Source of the DNA: Ascidia mentula
Taxonomy: Eukaryota > Chordata > Ascidiacea > Phlebobranchia > Ascidiidae
Reading direction: 5' to 3'
Length of the DNA: 64,000 nucleotides
Assembly: GCA_947561715.1 (NCBI GenBank)
Contig: OX387197.1
Coordinates: 22,780,266-22,844,265, forward strand
Positions 35,419 through 45,860 of the stretch are shown in pieces. Within the stretch, counting starts at the first letter, position 1, and every line of letters begins with the position of its first letter. The position numbers and the translations under genes are program-made. The notes below the pieces were generated by a model, which was given only the letters and a program-made list of their open reading frames with translations, did no database searches and was not told the origin of the DNA.

Positions 35419-37724
35419 ATGATTTTTCAAGCTGCTTTTATTCTGGTATTCTTGACTTGTTCCTTCGTCTCTGGACAAACGTGGTATAAATCTGGTGAAT
35501 ACGAGTATCTTATAGTCTATGATGTTGCAAGTAATCAAGCTGGAGCCGTGGCAGGTTGCGCTTCGAAAAATGCTCTGTTGGCAAATGTGAAGACAAACAA
35601 CATATTTAATTTCCTTGTTGGAAAGATTTCAAATCTGACGGGTTTGTTGTTAGATGAAACTTTTCAATTTGTTTCCGGTATTTTTGCCTGGGCACAATAT
35701 ATTTTTTTAATATAATTTCGGTAAAAATTTTGCTTTAAAAAGAAACAAGTTATGTTAATGCTTTCAGGAACCCCATATTCATTTTACATCGGTGCTACGA
35801 GAATACCAACCTCGCACGATCACGTGTTTCAGTGGACAGATGGAACAAGTGTTGATGTCAACAGGAATGAGTGGTTCGGTGATCAGGAACCAAGCAACGC
35901 AGGGGGAAATGAAGATTGTGTGATAATGGGTTGGATTTATGAACTTGATTCAACATTCGGATGGAGAGATGTTTCCTGTTCATATTCATTAAGATATATT
36001 TGCCAAAGAAGCATTGCAGGTTAAAAAATTGATGTTCTGTTGCTTATAATCTAAGTAAAACAGATACTTTTGGAATGGTGTAAACTGTAAATGGTGTTTC
36101 GCTGTCTATTTAAACAGACTATACCTTACATAACTATTGTATTTCAGTTTCTGCAACGAGTAACCTACCTACAACAAATCAAGAAACGACCATAACTGTT
36201 GTTGGTAAGTGGAACAATACATCAGTAGGGATGGTGAAAGCTCTGCAATAGTTGTATGAAATAATAAAGCGCGTGCTATAGGAGGGCAAAGCGGTTGGTT
36301 TGTTGTTTAAACGTCAGTAAATGTTACGTCATGGTTTACGAACCATCAGTAATGTGTGTTTTTGTATGCTACTGCTCTGTGAAACTATTTTCACTAAAGT
36401 TTTTAGTTATTTTCAGCCACGACAAACACGCAATTCACACTGACCTCTGGAAACAAATTAATAAATTCAAAAACCGCAGAAACAAGCAGGATGCCGCGAG
36501 GAGGAAGTAGTTATAAGAATTTCACAGAAACTTACGTCACTGTTTCTGTAAAACAATAAGGGGCAGAAAATTTGAAAATGTTTTTATTGGGCAAGAACAT
36601 AGTTGAAATTGTCAACGCAAAAAAACACTCAGTTTTGTAAATTATTGTTCTAACTAAAGAAATTTCAACATCTGGTACATACTATTGGGAATAATTTCAG
36701 GCACACAAGCTTTTTTCATTGTGTTTTATAAATTCGTAGGTTTTATGTCAAGACAGGAACTATAATGTTGCGTGTAAACATAATGCATGGGCATACAAAG
36801 CATTTATGAATAATAGTAAATACACTACGCTTTTTTTGCAGCCACGACAAGCGTGCATTTAACATTGAACAACTCAGAGAAATTAGCGACAACTGAAGAA
36901 ATCATTGTGGTGTCGGAAAAGGGTAAGTAGGAATCAAAGTATTAACCCGTCGCTCAAAGAACGTTTGGATATGAAATCTAGATCTACAGAAATACAATGG
37001 GTTAACTTGTCACTAAATGCTCTTTGTTCGCTTTTGCTTGTGTGGTGCTCTGACGTAATTCGAAGCAATAGAAAACACCAGTTTATATGTTCAAAAGTAT
37101 TTTTTTAAAACTATGTAAGATATAAATTTCACAGAAACTTTCCTGGGTTCATCGTCAGCAACATCAAGAGATATTGTATCCACAAATGGGATAAGTTTCC
37201 CACAGGAACATGTCCGAAAGATTAACCAAAGTAAGTAAAATACTTAAGGTGAAAAAGGCCTATGCAAATTAGACATGGTATTCGCAGGCGTTATAATACG
37301 GTTGTGATCAGTGTACTCCTGGTATTATCTTTGGTTTGCAACGTTGTCTGTTTCGTTGTTATTTGGAAACTGCACACAAAGACAAAAAAGGTGCCTTCAG
37401 TCGGGTAAGCTAGGGTAATGTTTGATATGAGAAATATACAAGTAACACAAACTTTCTTTAAAAGCAATAGAGAATTTGTGACAAGTGCTCACGTTGCTCA
37501 AGAGCCGAACGAAACCAACTACGAAATTCCAATCAACGCTCAACCGAGATACGAAAACGCACAAATAGATATCGTACATGACATAAAGATGTGTATGCTC
37601 GCCTGAATATTTGTTTTATTACCTCTTAATGTGTAAACAAGGTGCCGAAGCAGTGAAAGCAGCTACGTACAGCAACATGGATGCAGAAGGGAAATTTGAG
37701 TCTGCCTACGTCGCTTTATCGTAA
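35419..37724 (+). pseudogene. C-type lectin receptor locus C, nearly complete
   Basis: All nine exons are present: 35419-35641, 35768-36019, 36148-36204, 36417-about 36509, 36842-36922, 37135-37230, 37288-37404, 37465-37568, 37642-37724. Exon 1 starts MIFQAAFILVFLTCSFVSG, a good signal peptide; the TTG-initiated extension upstream is ignored. The CTLD has its four core cysteines, EPS in place of EPN, and WRD. Exons 3-6 give a Thr-rich stalk. Three defects: exon 4 ends at GAAGT where the others have GC or GT; exon 7 carries two extra bases (117 against 115) that stop the frame before the membrane span; exon 8 has lost its donor (ATATCG for GTATCG). If spliced anyway it would yield only a soluble lectin plus stalk, so it is either a pseudogene or a secreted form. 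Confidence 0.8.
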
Positions 37725-38454
37725 AAGTTAAAACATTTTTTGGGGTGTGACAAGATATGTGTTTAGTTTTGCACTAAAGTACACGGATATGATGGGTAGG
37801 ATTTAATTGCTGTCATAAACAAAGAGTTAAACGAGTGAGAATTCAGGTAAAACTCGTTTCTACCATGTACTAGTGTTGCTTTTATATTTAATGTATAATT
37901 GTATAGGAAGGCTGTAAAGATAGATAAACATTGCCGTGTTGATTTGATCGCTTACGTCATTGTAATCAATAGCCCATGTGGAGGTCTTGTGTTTTATGAT
38001 GCAGTAAACCCCGCTTTTTTATGTTAAAAGTATAGCATGTTGTGAAGTTTTTGACACCGTTGTAAAGATCCTGATTTTAATGAATATTGGAATAAAAGGA
38101 AGAAAAGCGAGGAAAGTGCATGGTGATTGGCTTATAGGCGTCCGCATGTTAAATTCCATTCTGTTGCCGTGCCTGCAGGAACGCAAACATTGCGTACGCC
38201 AGACAATAGAAATCAAAACACAGCACAACTCCTATTAAGGCATGAGGAAATATGAGCAAATGTTTGGGCGTCTTTCTATGACGTACTAAATGCCCACGGG
38301 AATTCTATGGCCTTTTCACTGAAAAATCCATAAACCAGTAAACATACTTAACAACCTGTGCCGTTTGAGAAAATTCTTCTTACTGCTTAGTAAAAACGTA
38401 GGGTTATATCAAATGCCTCATTGAAGTTTTTAGTAACATGATCGTTTACTTTAC
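37725..38454. other. 3' flank of locus C
   Basis: Family-type downstream DNA with AATAAA near 38090. The minus-strand frame 38019-38228 has homologues in the other flanks (52524-52718, 54779-54988), but these reflect duplicated DNA rather than a conserved protein. Confidence 0.45.
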
Positions 38455-39390
38455 AAATGCAAACACGTCCACTACCCAAGCTCCCATCGATGATTAAAAT
38501 GAGTGGTGTAAATATAAACATTAATTTTATGCGAAACCTTCGCGCGTATGACGCACATGGAAAGATTCACGGCACTTTCAACGCACCAAATATAAATCTA
38601 TCAGCACCATTTTTTCCTATGTTTACAATATTCAGTCGCAGAAGACTTAATCATACTGATATTTGCCTGCATTGTTCCACTTTTTTCAGTTTAAATGCCT
38701 TTGGAAACTCAAAACAATGCAGCAGGGCGTCGCGATGCACAACCAAATGTCGAACCGGAGATTGCGTTTGTTGATTTACCGCATCTAGAGTTACGCATAA
38801 AGCTGCTAGTTTTATTACAAGTGAAACAATTGTATTTCTCTAGATCTAGATTTCGTATCCGTAGGCCCTGTGAGTGGCGGGTATTACGCTTTGATTGCTA
38901 CTCTGCCTTTCTCGGACACAACGCTGTTTTTTCACTTGTTGGTAATTTGCCTGCGTTGTTTAATGTCAAATGCACGTTTGTCGTGGCTGTAAAATATCGT
39001 GTAGTGTATATATTGTTATTCATGTTATTTACTATTGGCATCATTTGGATAATTACCAATCGTTTATTGTTTATGAACCAGTGGCGACTCTTACGCCAAA
39101 TCTGACTGTTCAACATGGATCGCTATTGGTGGCAAATGTCTAAAAAACTAAAATCTTCAACTACATTGTTTGCAAGATTGCAAATCAAGGTACCGAAAGT
39201 CCTTGACTTATCCAATTATTGAATTTCTTTGTTCAAACAACGATTTATTTGCTTTTATTTGGATTGCAAAGAACAGTTTTTGTGGACAGATGGCACATGT
39301 GTAACCACTAGACATTGATAAACCACAAACGGTGAACCAAACAACATTGGAGAAAGTTTTTCGTCAGTATTTGGTGTAAACATAGGTAAG
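38455..39390 (+). pseudogene. Second-family CTLD module, copy 3
   Basis: Contains the unrecognised open frame with SGVNINI, AHGKIHGTFNAPNINLSAP (38457 onward). After a TTTTTTCAG acceptor-like run comes a segment starting MPLETQNNAAGRRDAQPN (38695) and running to VDLPHLELR. Next is an inverted copy of receptor exon 5, then a diverged CTLD exon 1 (about 39037-39188) that is out of frame, and an exon-2-like scrap (about 39270-39385). Not translatable as a CTLD. Confidence 0.5.
38906..38986 (-). pseudogene. Inverted copy of receptor exon 5
   Basis: Read on the minus strand this is an 81-nt match to exon 5 of the receptor (AT[T]NVHLTLNN at the start), preceded by an acceptor TTTTACAG. Intron-like DNA continues beyond it, including CTAGATCTAGAGAAATACAA, as found after exon 5 in loci B and C. 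It is inverted relative to every receptor gene. Confidence 0.75.
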
Positions 39391-39590
39391 TGCTTACTTT
39401 TACATGTTTTAGTATTAAGAAATAATTGCATTGTTGAGTGGGTGTAGGCCTACGTTGAGTAACTGACATAAACAATATAGTGTTTTACTGCAAAATGCTT
39501 TTTTAGGTATCCTGTGGAGTCTTTGACACCAATGAATGTAACATCATTGTGTTAATGTTCCAATTTCCTGCATAAAGAAACATTTTAACT

Positions 39591-39956
39591 TTCCTTTATG
39601 TTCTCTGCCATCCCAGCTACGACATTGCAGCCAAGATTGCAAACTTTTTAATGACGGAATCAAAATCAAGCTCCCGGCGAAGTTTGAACACCCTGGACTG
39701 AGCTTCTTGAGAAAACGTATTTTGCAACGTTTATGGAACGTATATTGCGATCACCATGCAGTAAATGTTATATCGCCGTAAGGAAAGGGCCTGCGCAGAA
39801 CGAAGATCTGTGCAGTGCTGTGCCTTTGTCATGCGATAGCAAGAAACACCATGTTAAGTTCCCTGTAAAATGATATGTTTTGTGGTTTTACAGCCCAACA
39901 ATGTCTATCGACCGTTTCATACATATCAGTTATAAGTGGGTGTAAGCTGCGTTTTA
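39591..39956. repeat. Flanking duplication, left copy
   Basis: From TTTCCTTTATGTTCTCTGCC to AAGTGGGTGTAAGCTGCGT this stretch matches 41801-42201. The retroelement fossil lies between the two copies. At other loci this sequence occurs once. Confidence 0.7.
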
Positions 39957-41800
39957 AATGTCGGGAGCTGTCCTATTTCACCGGTACCCAGACCGAAGCA
40001 AGCGTCCTATTGCAAATGCTTCAAAAACGTTAACCGAGAGTCAAAGAAACTACAGCTAGATTCAAAAGGAGGGCCTGGCCATTATATTTGCACTGAAAAA
40101 GTTTCAACAATATTTGTTCGGTCGGAAGTTTATACTGGTGACGGACCAAGCCGTGCCAAGCTTGGCAGCAAATCGATTGGCTCGATGGGCTTTATTAAAC
40201 CAGTTTGAGTACACAATTGAGTATCACAAAACAACGGAACACCAAAACGTCGATGTTTTGAGTCGATTACCAACTGCGCCGGACAATGCTTTTGACGAGG
40301 AAGAAAGGTGTCATGACGTGGATACAGTTTGCACGATTCGGTCAATTAGTCGTCAAGTGAAACCAGCGAATTCATTGGCTCTGAAAAGAGAGTCTGCAAA
40401 AGATCGTGTGTTATCGACGATCATGCGATACACTAAAGATGGTTGGCCCAGAAGTAAAACAGATTTGGCTGTTAAACCATTTCATAAGTTTTCGCAATCA
40501 CTCATTACCTGTCACGAGTGTTTGTTGTACGGTTCTCGCCTAGTCATTTCTGAGGTACTGCGACGTAAGGTTCTGGGATTACTTCACCAAGGATACTTTG
40601 TTATGCAGAAAATGAAGCAGCCAGCACGAACCGCGGTATATTGGCCTAACATCGACATCGACATTGTTGAATTATGTCGTAAATGTGAGTCATGTGCAAC
40701 ACATCAGAATGTTGGCCAGAAGTGCGCTCTTCATCACTGGGCACTTCCAGAGAAGCCGTGGAGCAGAATTCATATGGACCACGCAATCAACTTTATGGGT
40801 CAAAATTGGTTGGTCTTGATTGACAGCTACTGGAAGTATCCTGTGATTCATCCCACTCAGTCAATTACTGCAAAAGCCACGAAATGTGCGGCAGAAAGAC
40901 TTATTCAAACTTTTAAACAGTCATAGAAGAAGTCTTCAAAACTACCAAAACATGCTTTACAAGAGTTCCTAATGCAGTACAGAAGAACTCCTACGACGAA
41001 CAGCTATTCACCAAGTGAATTGTTAAACGGTCGCCAAATCCGCACAACTCTTGTCATCGCCTGTACACGTGACGCAAGGTCTGCAAACGAGACTTGCTTT
41101 GAAGTCAGAAGAAGCACGAAAAAATCGCAAGAAAATCTCGAATCAAGTCGGATATCCATGCTATACTTTGCATTTCAGTGCAAAAGATCGACGTCAAGCA
41201 CGATGGGTGCCTGCAACAGTCGTTAAACGTCACGGATCAGGCAGTGTTGATGTTCGCGTGTATCCAAATGGTAAGCAGTGTGGCGGAGACATGTGGAACA
41301 ACTCCGTCCACGATACACTTCCACAGAAGACGAGGAGCCTGGCAGTGAACCAGATCAGTACCAGGTGTCGTCTCCACCGAGTAACATTACTGACACACCG
41401 GTTGATGATCATGTTTCAGATCATGATGAGCCCGATGATGTAATTCATGATGGGCCCGAGGTAGTGGTTCCAGAGAGAGCTACTCTTCCGGTACTACCGG
41501 AGTATGGACCTTTGAACATTCGGCGTTCCATTCGCACGAGCAAACCGCGACAATTATTTCAAATGTAATCCAAGTGTTACATTATTATAATCTTATTGGG
41601 GAGGTGTTGTGATCATTGAAGTGTGACATTTTTCGTACCCTGTATGGTATAATTTCTCACCCTGTAAACATTTAACGTTAATTGTACAGGAATGTGATTA
41701 TCCGCATTCCCTATATAACCACAAATGTGCAGTCTTAATTTGTACGTGCTATTGCTTGATGCTTCAGTCGAATACAAGAATACAAAAATAAACAATTAGT
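39957..41800 (+). mobile_element. Ty3/gypsy-type retroelement fossil, 5'-truncated
   Basis: A fossil of the 3' half of a Ty3/gypsy-like element. Recognisable parts in order are the end of the RNase H region with the DVLSRLP motif (about 40250), the zinc-binding region and core of the integrase (about 40560-40920, YWPNIDIDI and PWSRIHMD motifs), the distal integrase region (about 40970-41560), a purine-rich tract and a short 3' terminal repeat. Gag, protease and most of the reverse transcriptase are missing, and the rest is broken in several places. It is flanked by copies of a 360-bp host segment. Age is probably moderate, since the motifs remain easy to read. Confidence 0.85.
41606..41800 (+). 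repeat. 3' terminal repeat of the Ty3/gypsy fossil
   Basis: Starts TGTTGTGATC right after the purine tract TTGGGGAGG. It contains CTATATAACC near 41709 and AATAAA near 41788, and ends where the duplicated host flank resumes. About 190 bp. No 5' partner is visible in the window. Confidence 0.65.
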
Positions 41801-42201
41801 TTCCTTTATGTTCTGTGCCATCCCTGCTAAGACATTGCAGCCAAGATTGGAAACTTTTTAATGACGGATATCTGCAAAAGCAAGCTCCCGGTGCAGTTTG
41901 GACACCCTGGACTATGCTGACCTAGAGAAAGTACATTGCAACGTTCGGAGAACGTATATTGCCACATTTAAAGAACGTATATTGCGACCACAATACAGTA
42001 AATGATATATCGCCAAGTAAGGTCACATATGCAGAAGGGAGATCTGTGCAGTGTGGAGCCTTTGTCATGAGATAGCATGAAACACCATGTTAAGTTCCGA
42101 AAAAAAATGATATGTTTTGTGGTTTTACAGCCCAACAATGTAGGCCTATATCCTCAGTTTCATACATTTACGTCATATCAGTTATAAGTGGGTGTAAGCT
42201 G
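41801..42201. repeat. Flanking duplication, right copy
   Basis: Matches 39591-39956 and continues into the normal upstream block of locus D. Confidence 0.7.
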
Positions 42202-42275
42202 CGTTACCGGATGAGGTATGTCTCTGTGTGCAGTCGACCAACACTAGTAATAGTTGCGTAATAAATATTCATGCT
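42159..42275 (+). promoter_or_regulatory. Conserved upstream block of gene D
   Basis: Carries TTTACGTCATATCAG, AAGTGGGTGTAAGCTGCG, TTACCGGATGAGG and TGTGTGCAGTCGACCAA, about 500 bp before the start codon of the only fully intact gene besides F. A second conserved block (TCATGTAAACGCGTTTCGAA, about 42628-42648) lies about 80-100 bp before the start. Confidence 0.4.
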
Positions 42276-42729
42276 GTGATAAAATCTAATGTGCAGTGGG
42301 CAACGCTTGCTCATATAAATATATTTAGGGCCCAGCACATTTCAGACAGTACTTGCAGCAAAGGTTTTAATTACGGAATCTGTTTTAAATCACATCAGGA
42401 TTTAAGAAAGAAATGACTAGATTTTGACGTCAAATATTGCCAAGAAGTATACGAGGCGATAAAACATGCAGCTTTACTTATGTTTATTTATATGACTGGG
42501 ATACCATTAGAATTGGGTCTATCATATTAGTATGCTAGTTCAATTACAGATCCCTTTGTCAAAAAATCTGTGAAAAATTTTTAAACACAAGCCTTCAAAA
42601 TTAGTAGGCCTATACTATTTGCACCGTCATGTAAACGCGTTTCGAATTTTTTTAGTGTTTAACCTGATGCTAGCTCAATTGATCATTGTTACGTAACACA
42701 ACATGTGGTTGCAGAGATTTCATCCGGCA

Positions 42730-45156
42730 ATGGCTTTTCAAGCTGTATTTATTATATGGTTGTTGAATTGTTTCTACGTCTCTGGGCAAACGTGGTATGG
42801 ATTTGGTGAAAGGGAGTATCTGATAGTCTACGATGTTGCAAGTAATCGAGCTGGAGCCGTGACAGGTTGCGCTTCGAACAATGCTGTCTTGGCAAATGTG
42901 AAGACAAACGAAATATTTAATTTTCTTGTTGGAAAAATTTCAAATCCAACAGGTTTGTTGTTGGAAAAAACTTGTTGTTTTGCCCGTACATTTGCACTGC
43001 CAAAATACAAATCAGGCAAAAGTTTTAGTTTAAAGAAAAGCAAGTTACCTTCTGTTAATGCTTGCAGAAACCCCATATTCATTTTACATCGGTGCTACGA
43101 GAATACCAACACCCCTGCACGAACACGCGTTTCAGTGGACCGATGGGACAAGTGTTGTTGTAACGCAGTGGTATGCAAACGAACCAACCAACCAAGGAGG
43201 AAATGAGGATTGTGTGATAATGGGCTGGATTTATGAACTTGATTCAACATTCAGATGGAGAGATGTTTCCTGTTCATACACATCAAGATATATTTGTCAA
43301 AGAAACTCTTCAGGTTATGATTGTTAATTTGAACAACTGCTATTGAATATTTTTGTTGGAATTGTTGGAAAATATTCTCTGTGTAATCAACTTACTGCGT
43401 AGAATATATCCAGGTGTGTGTTAAGAGCAAGAAACAGTATTTATCTGCTGAGTTAAGCAAATAATCCATTAAAAACTGTTTGCGCTAATGCATGTTTGCG
43501 TTACAGTTTCTTCAACAAGCAAACTTGTTTTGACAAGGAATACAGAAACAACGCAAACAATTGTTGGTAAGTGCAGCAATGTACACGGAATACTGTTGAA
43601 TGCTTTGTTTGATGAAACAATATAAAATTGTAAACATTGTAGTGTCGGCAAACACTGGTGCAGGTCAGTTGTTTGAACATCAGTAAGCTTGCCGTTACGA
43701 TTTAACAACCACCAATTATGTGCTTGTAATTAACCGCACCGTTGTCCTCTGTGCAGAGAATATTTAACTACACTTTTTTTCTTTTTGTTAGCTACGACAA
43801 TTATGTCGAACTCACCGACCACCCTAAGCACTTCAAGCAAATCAAAAACTCAAACAAATGCGGAAACAAACAGGATGCCACGTAAGGGCAAATATAGTAC
43901 TAGAAAAAAAAATTTGTGTCACATGGTTTCTTGGATTGTTACTTTTGGTTGAAATTGGAATATGGTTTGAAAAACCTTCGACAGACAATATTCTGGATTA
44001 GATATAATCTCGGTTCAAGGTTCTATACTCTATAGGACTTAATGGAAGCAATTATACGGTACCGCTATCACCACACAAGTAATTTTGTTGGTTGCTCATT
44101 TATGTTTTATGAAGTAAAGATATCAAAATACCATAGGGCTTAGGCGATGCCGCATGCTTAGGAGCGTCAATCAGCTTTACTCTATAACCACCAATGACTT
44201 ATTTGTTTTAGTTTACCACTTTGTATGGCACAATGAACTCTAAAGCATTATAATGCAAAACTAACTGCAAGTCTTTCTGTGTTATATTATAACTTAACTA
44301 TGATTATTGGCAGCAACGACTAACGTGAATTTAGCAATGAGCACTCCAGGCAAATCAGCAACAACCTCAACAACTGAACAAACAAGCGTGGGGTCGCAAA
44401 AAGGTAAGCAGCATTTAACATTATGCCACCACTATCAGTGGTTAGGAAAACTTTAATGTTTCATGTGTTCGTTTCAAACTATTACTCTCTAAACCCGTTA
44501 GCAGGGATTAGTCCTGGCCGTATGCTCTAACGAACTTGAAGGTTCTTTGTATTTTTTTGCCAGTGAGTTCCTTGAGTTCATCGGCCACGACAATGAGAGA
44601 AATTGTATCCGCAAATAAGATCAATTTCTTGCAGCAACATAACGGACAGAACAACTCAAGTAAGTCAAATACTGTACTTGCAAAAACATCTACAAAATTT
44701 ATACATGATATTCGTAGGCGCTACGGTTGTTGTGATCAGTGTGCTCCTTGCCTTATCTTTGGTTTCCAACGTTGTCTGTTTCGTTGTTAATTGGAAACTG
44801 CATAAAAAGACAAGATTGGTGCCTCCAGACGGGTAAGCTGTGATGATGTTAGATGTGTGAAAAATGTTAGTTACACAAACTTTCTTTCAAAGCAATACAG
44901 AACTTGTGATGCGTGATCATGTTTCTCAAGAACCGAATGAAACCAATTACGAAATTCCAATCAACGCTCGAACTCAACCGAGATACGAAAACGCACAAAC
45001 AGGTATATCTTAAAGGACATAAAGATGAGCTCGCCTGGATATTTGTTTTATTACCTCTTTATCGTTAACAAAGGTGCCGAAGCAGTGAAATCAGCTACGT
45101 ACAGCAACATGGATGCAGCAGGGAAATTGGAACCTGCCTACGTCACTTTATCGTAA
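42730..45156 (+). CDS. C-type lectin receptor, gene D, complete
   Basis: Nine exons: 42730-42952, 43068-43313, 43507-43566, 43792-43887, 44314-44403, 44564-44659, 44718-44832, 44893-45002, 45074-45156; 372 residues. Signal peptide 1-19 (MAFQAVFIIWLLNCFYVSG). CTLD about 20-156 with cysteines 47, 123, 143 and 151 and sugar-site positions E113-P-T and W138-R-D. Ser/Thr-rich stalk 157-270. Membrane span about 273-296 with LLALSLVSNVVCFVV. Tail 297-372 with Y328-EIP, Y340-ENA, Y355-SNM and Y368-VTL, which fit SH2 sites of the Crk, Grb2, PI3K/Grb2 and YxxL kinds. I chose ATG 42730 over 42703 because the paralogs start there. Every splice site is GT-AG except intron 4, which starts GCAAAT. A type I surface lectin; ligand unknown. 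Splicing is inferred from phases and paralogs. Confidence 0.85.
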
Positions 45157-45860
45157 AAGCTAAAAAAAAATTTGTTGATGTTTGAAAAAACTTCTGCTTA
45201 GTTTTGCACTAACGTATACAAATTTTACTGGTAGAATTTTATTGCTGTCACAAACCAGGAGTTACACTAGTGAGAAAGCAAGCAAAACTCGTTCCTACCT
45301 TCTTACTACTTTTTTATTGCATTTACATTTAATATACCTGTAAATATTTGTAAAGTGTGAAGAAAAGTAAATATTGTCGTGTTGGTTTAATCATTTACGT
45401 CATTACATTCAGAACTTAGTCCCGTGTGGGTGTATTACGTCATACGATGCAATCAACCCAGCTGCAAATGTAAAGCGTGTATATTTTTTGATACAGTTGT
45501 AAGTATCATGCATTTAATAAATGTTGGAATGCAAGGTAGAAAAGCAAGGAAACGGCAGTGTCCGCATGTAAAATACAATTATGTTGCCGCGCCTGTAGGA
45601 ACGCAAATATTGCATTCGTCAGACAATAGAAAACCAAAACACAGCACAACTCCTATTAAGGTATGAGGAAACATGAGCAAATGTTTGGGTGTCTTCCTGT
45701 GACGTAACAAATGCCCACGTGAATCCATAAAACCAGTAAACACACTTAACAGCCTGTGCTGTTTGCGTTATAATTCCTGTTATCGCGTAAAAACGTATAG
45801 GTTCAATATTAAATGCTCCATTGAAGTTTTAAATGACATGCTCGTTAATTCAAGAAATAA
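45157..45860. other. 3' flank of gene D
   Basis: Family-type downstream DNA: GTCACAAACCAGGAGTTAC, the CCCGTGTGGGTGTATTACG block at 45420 and AATAAA near 45517, a likely polyadenylation signal. Open frames are short and not conserved. Confidence 0.5.
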
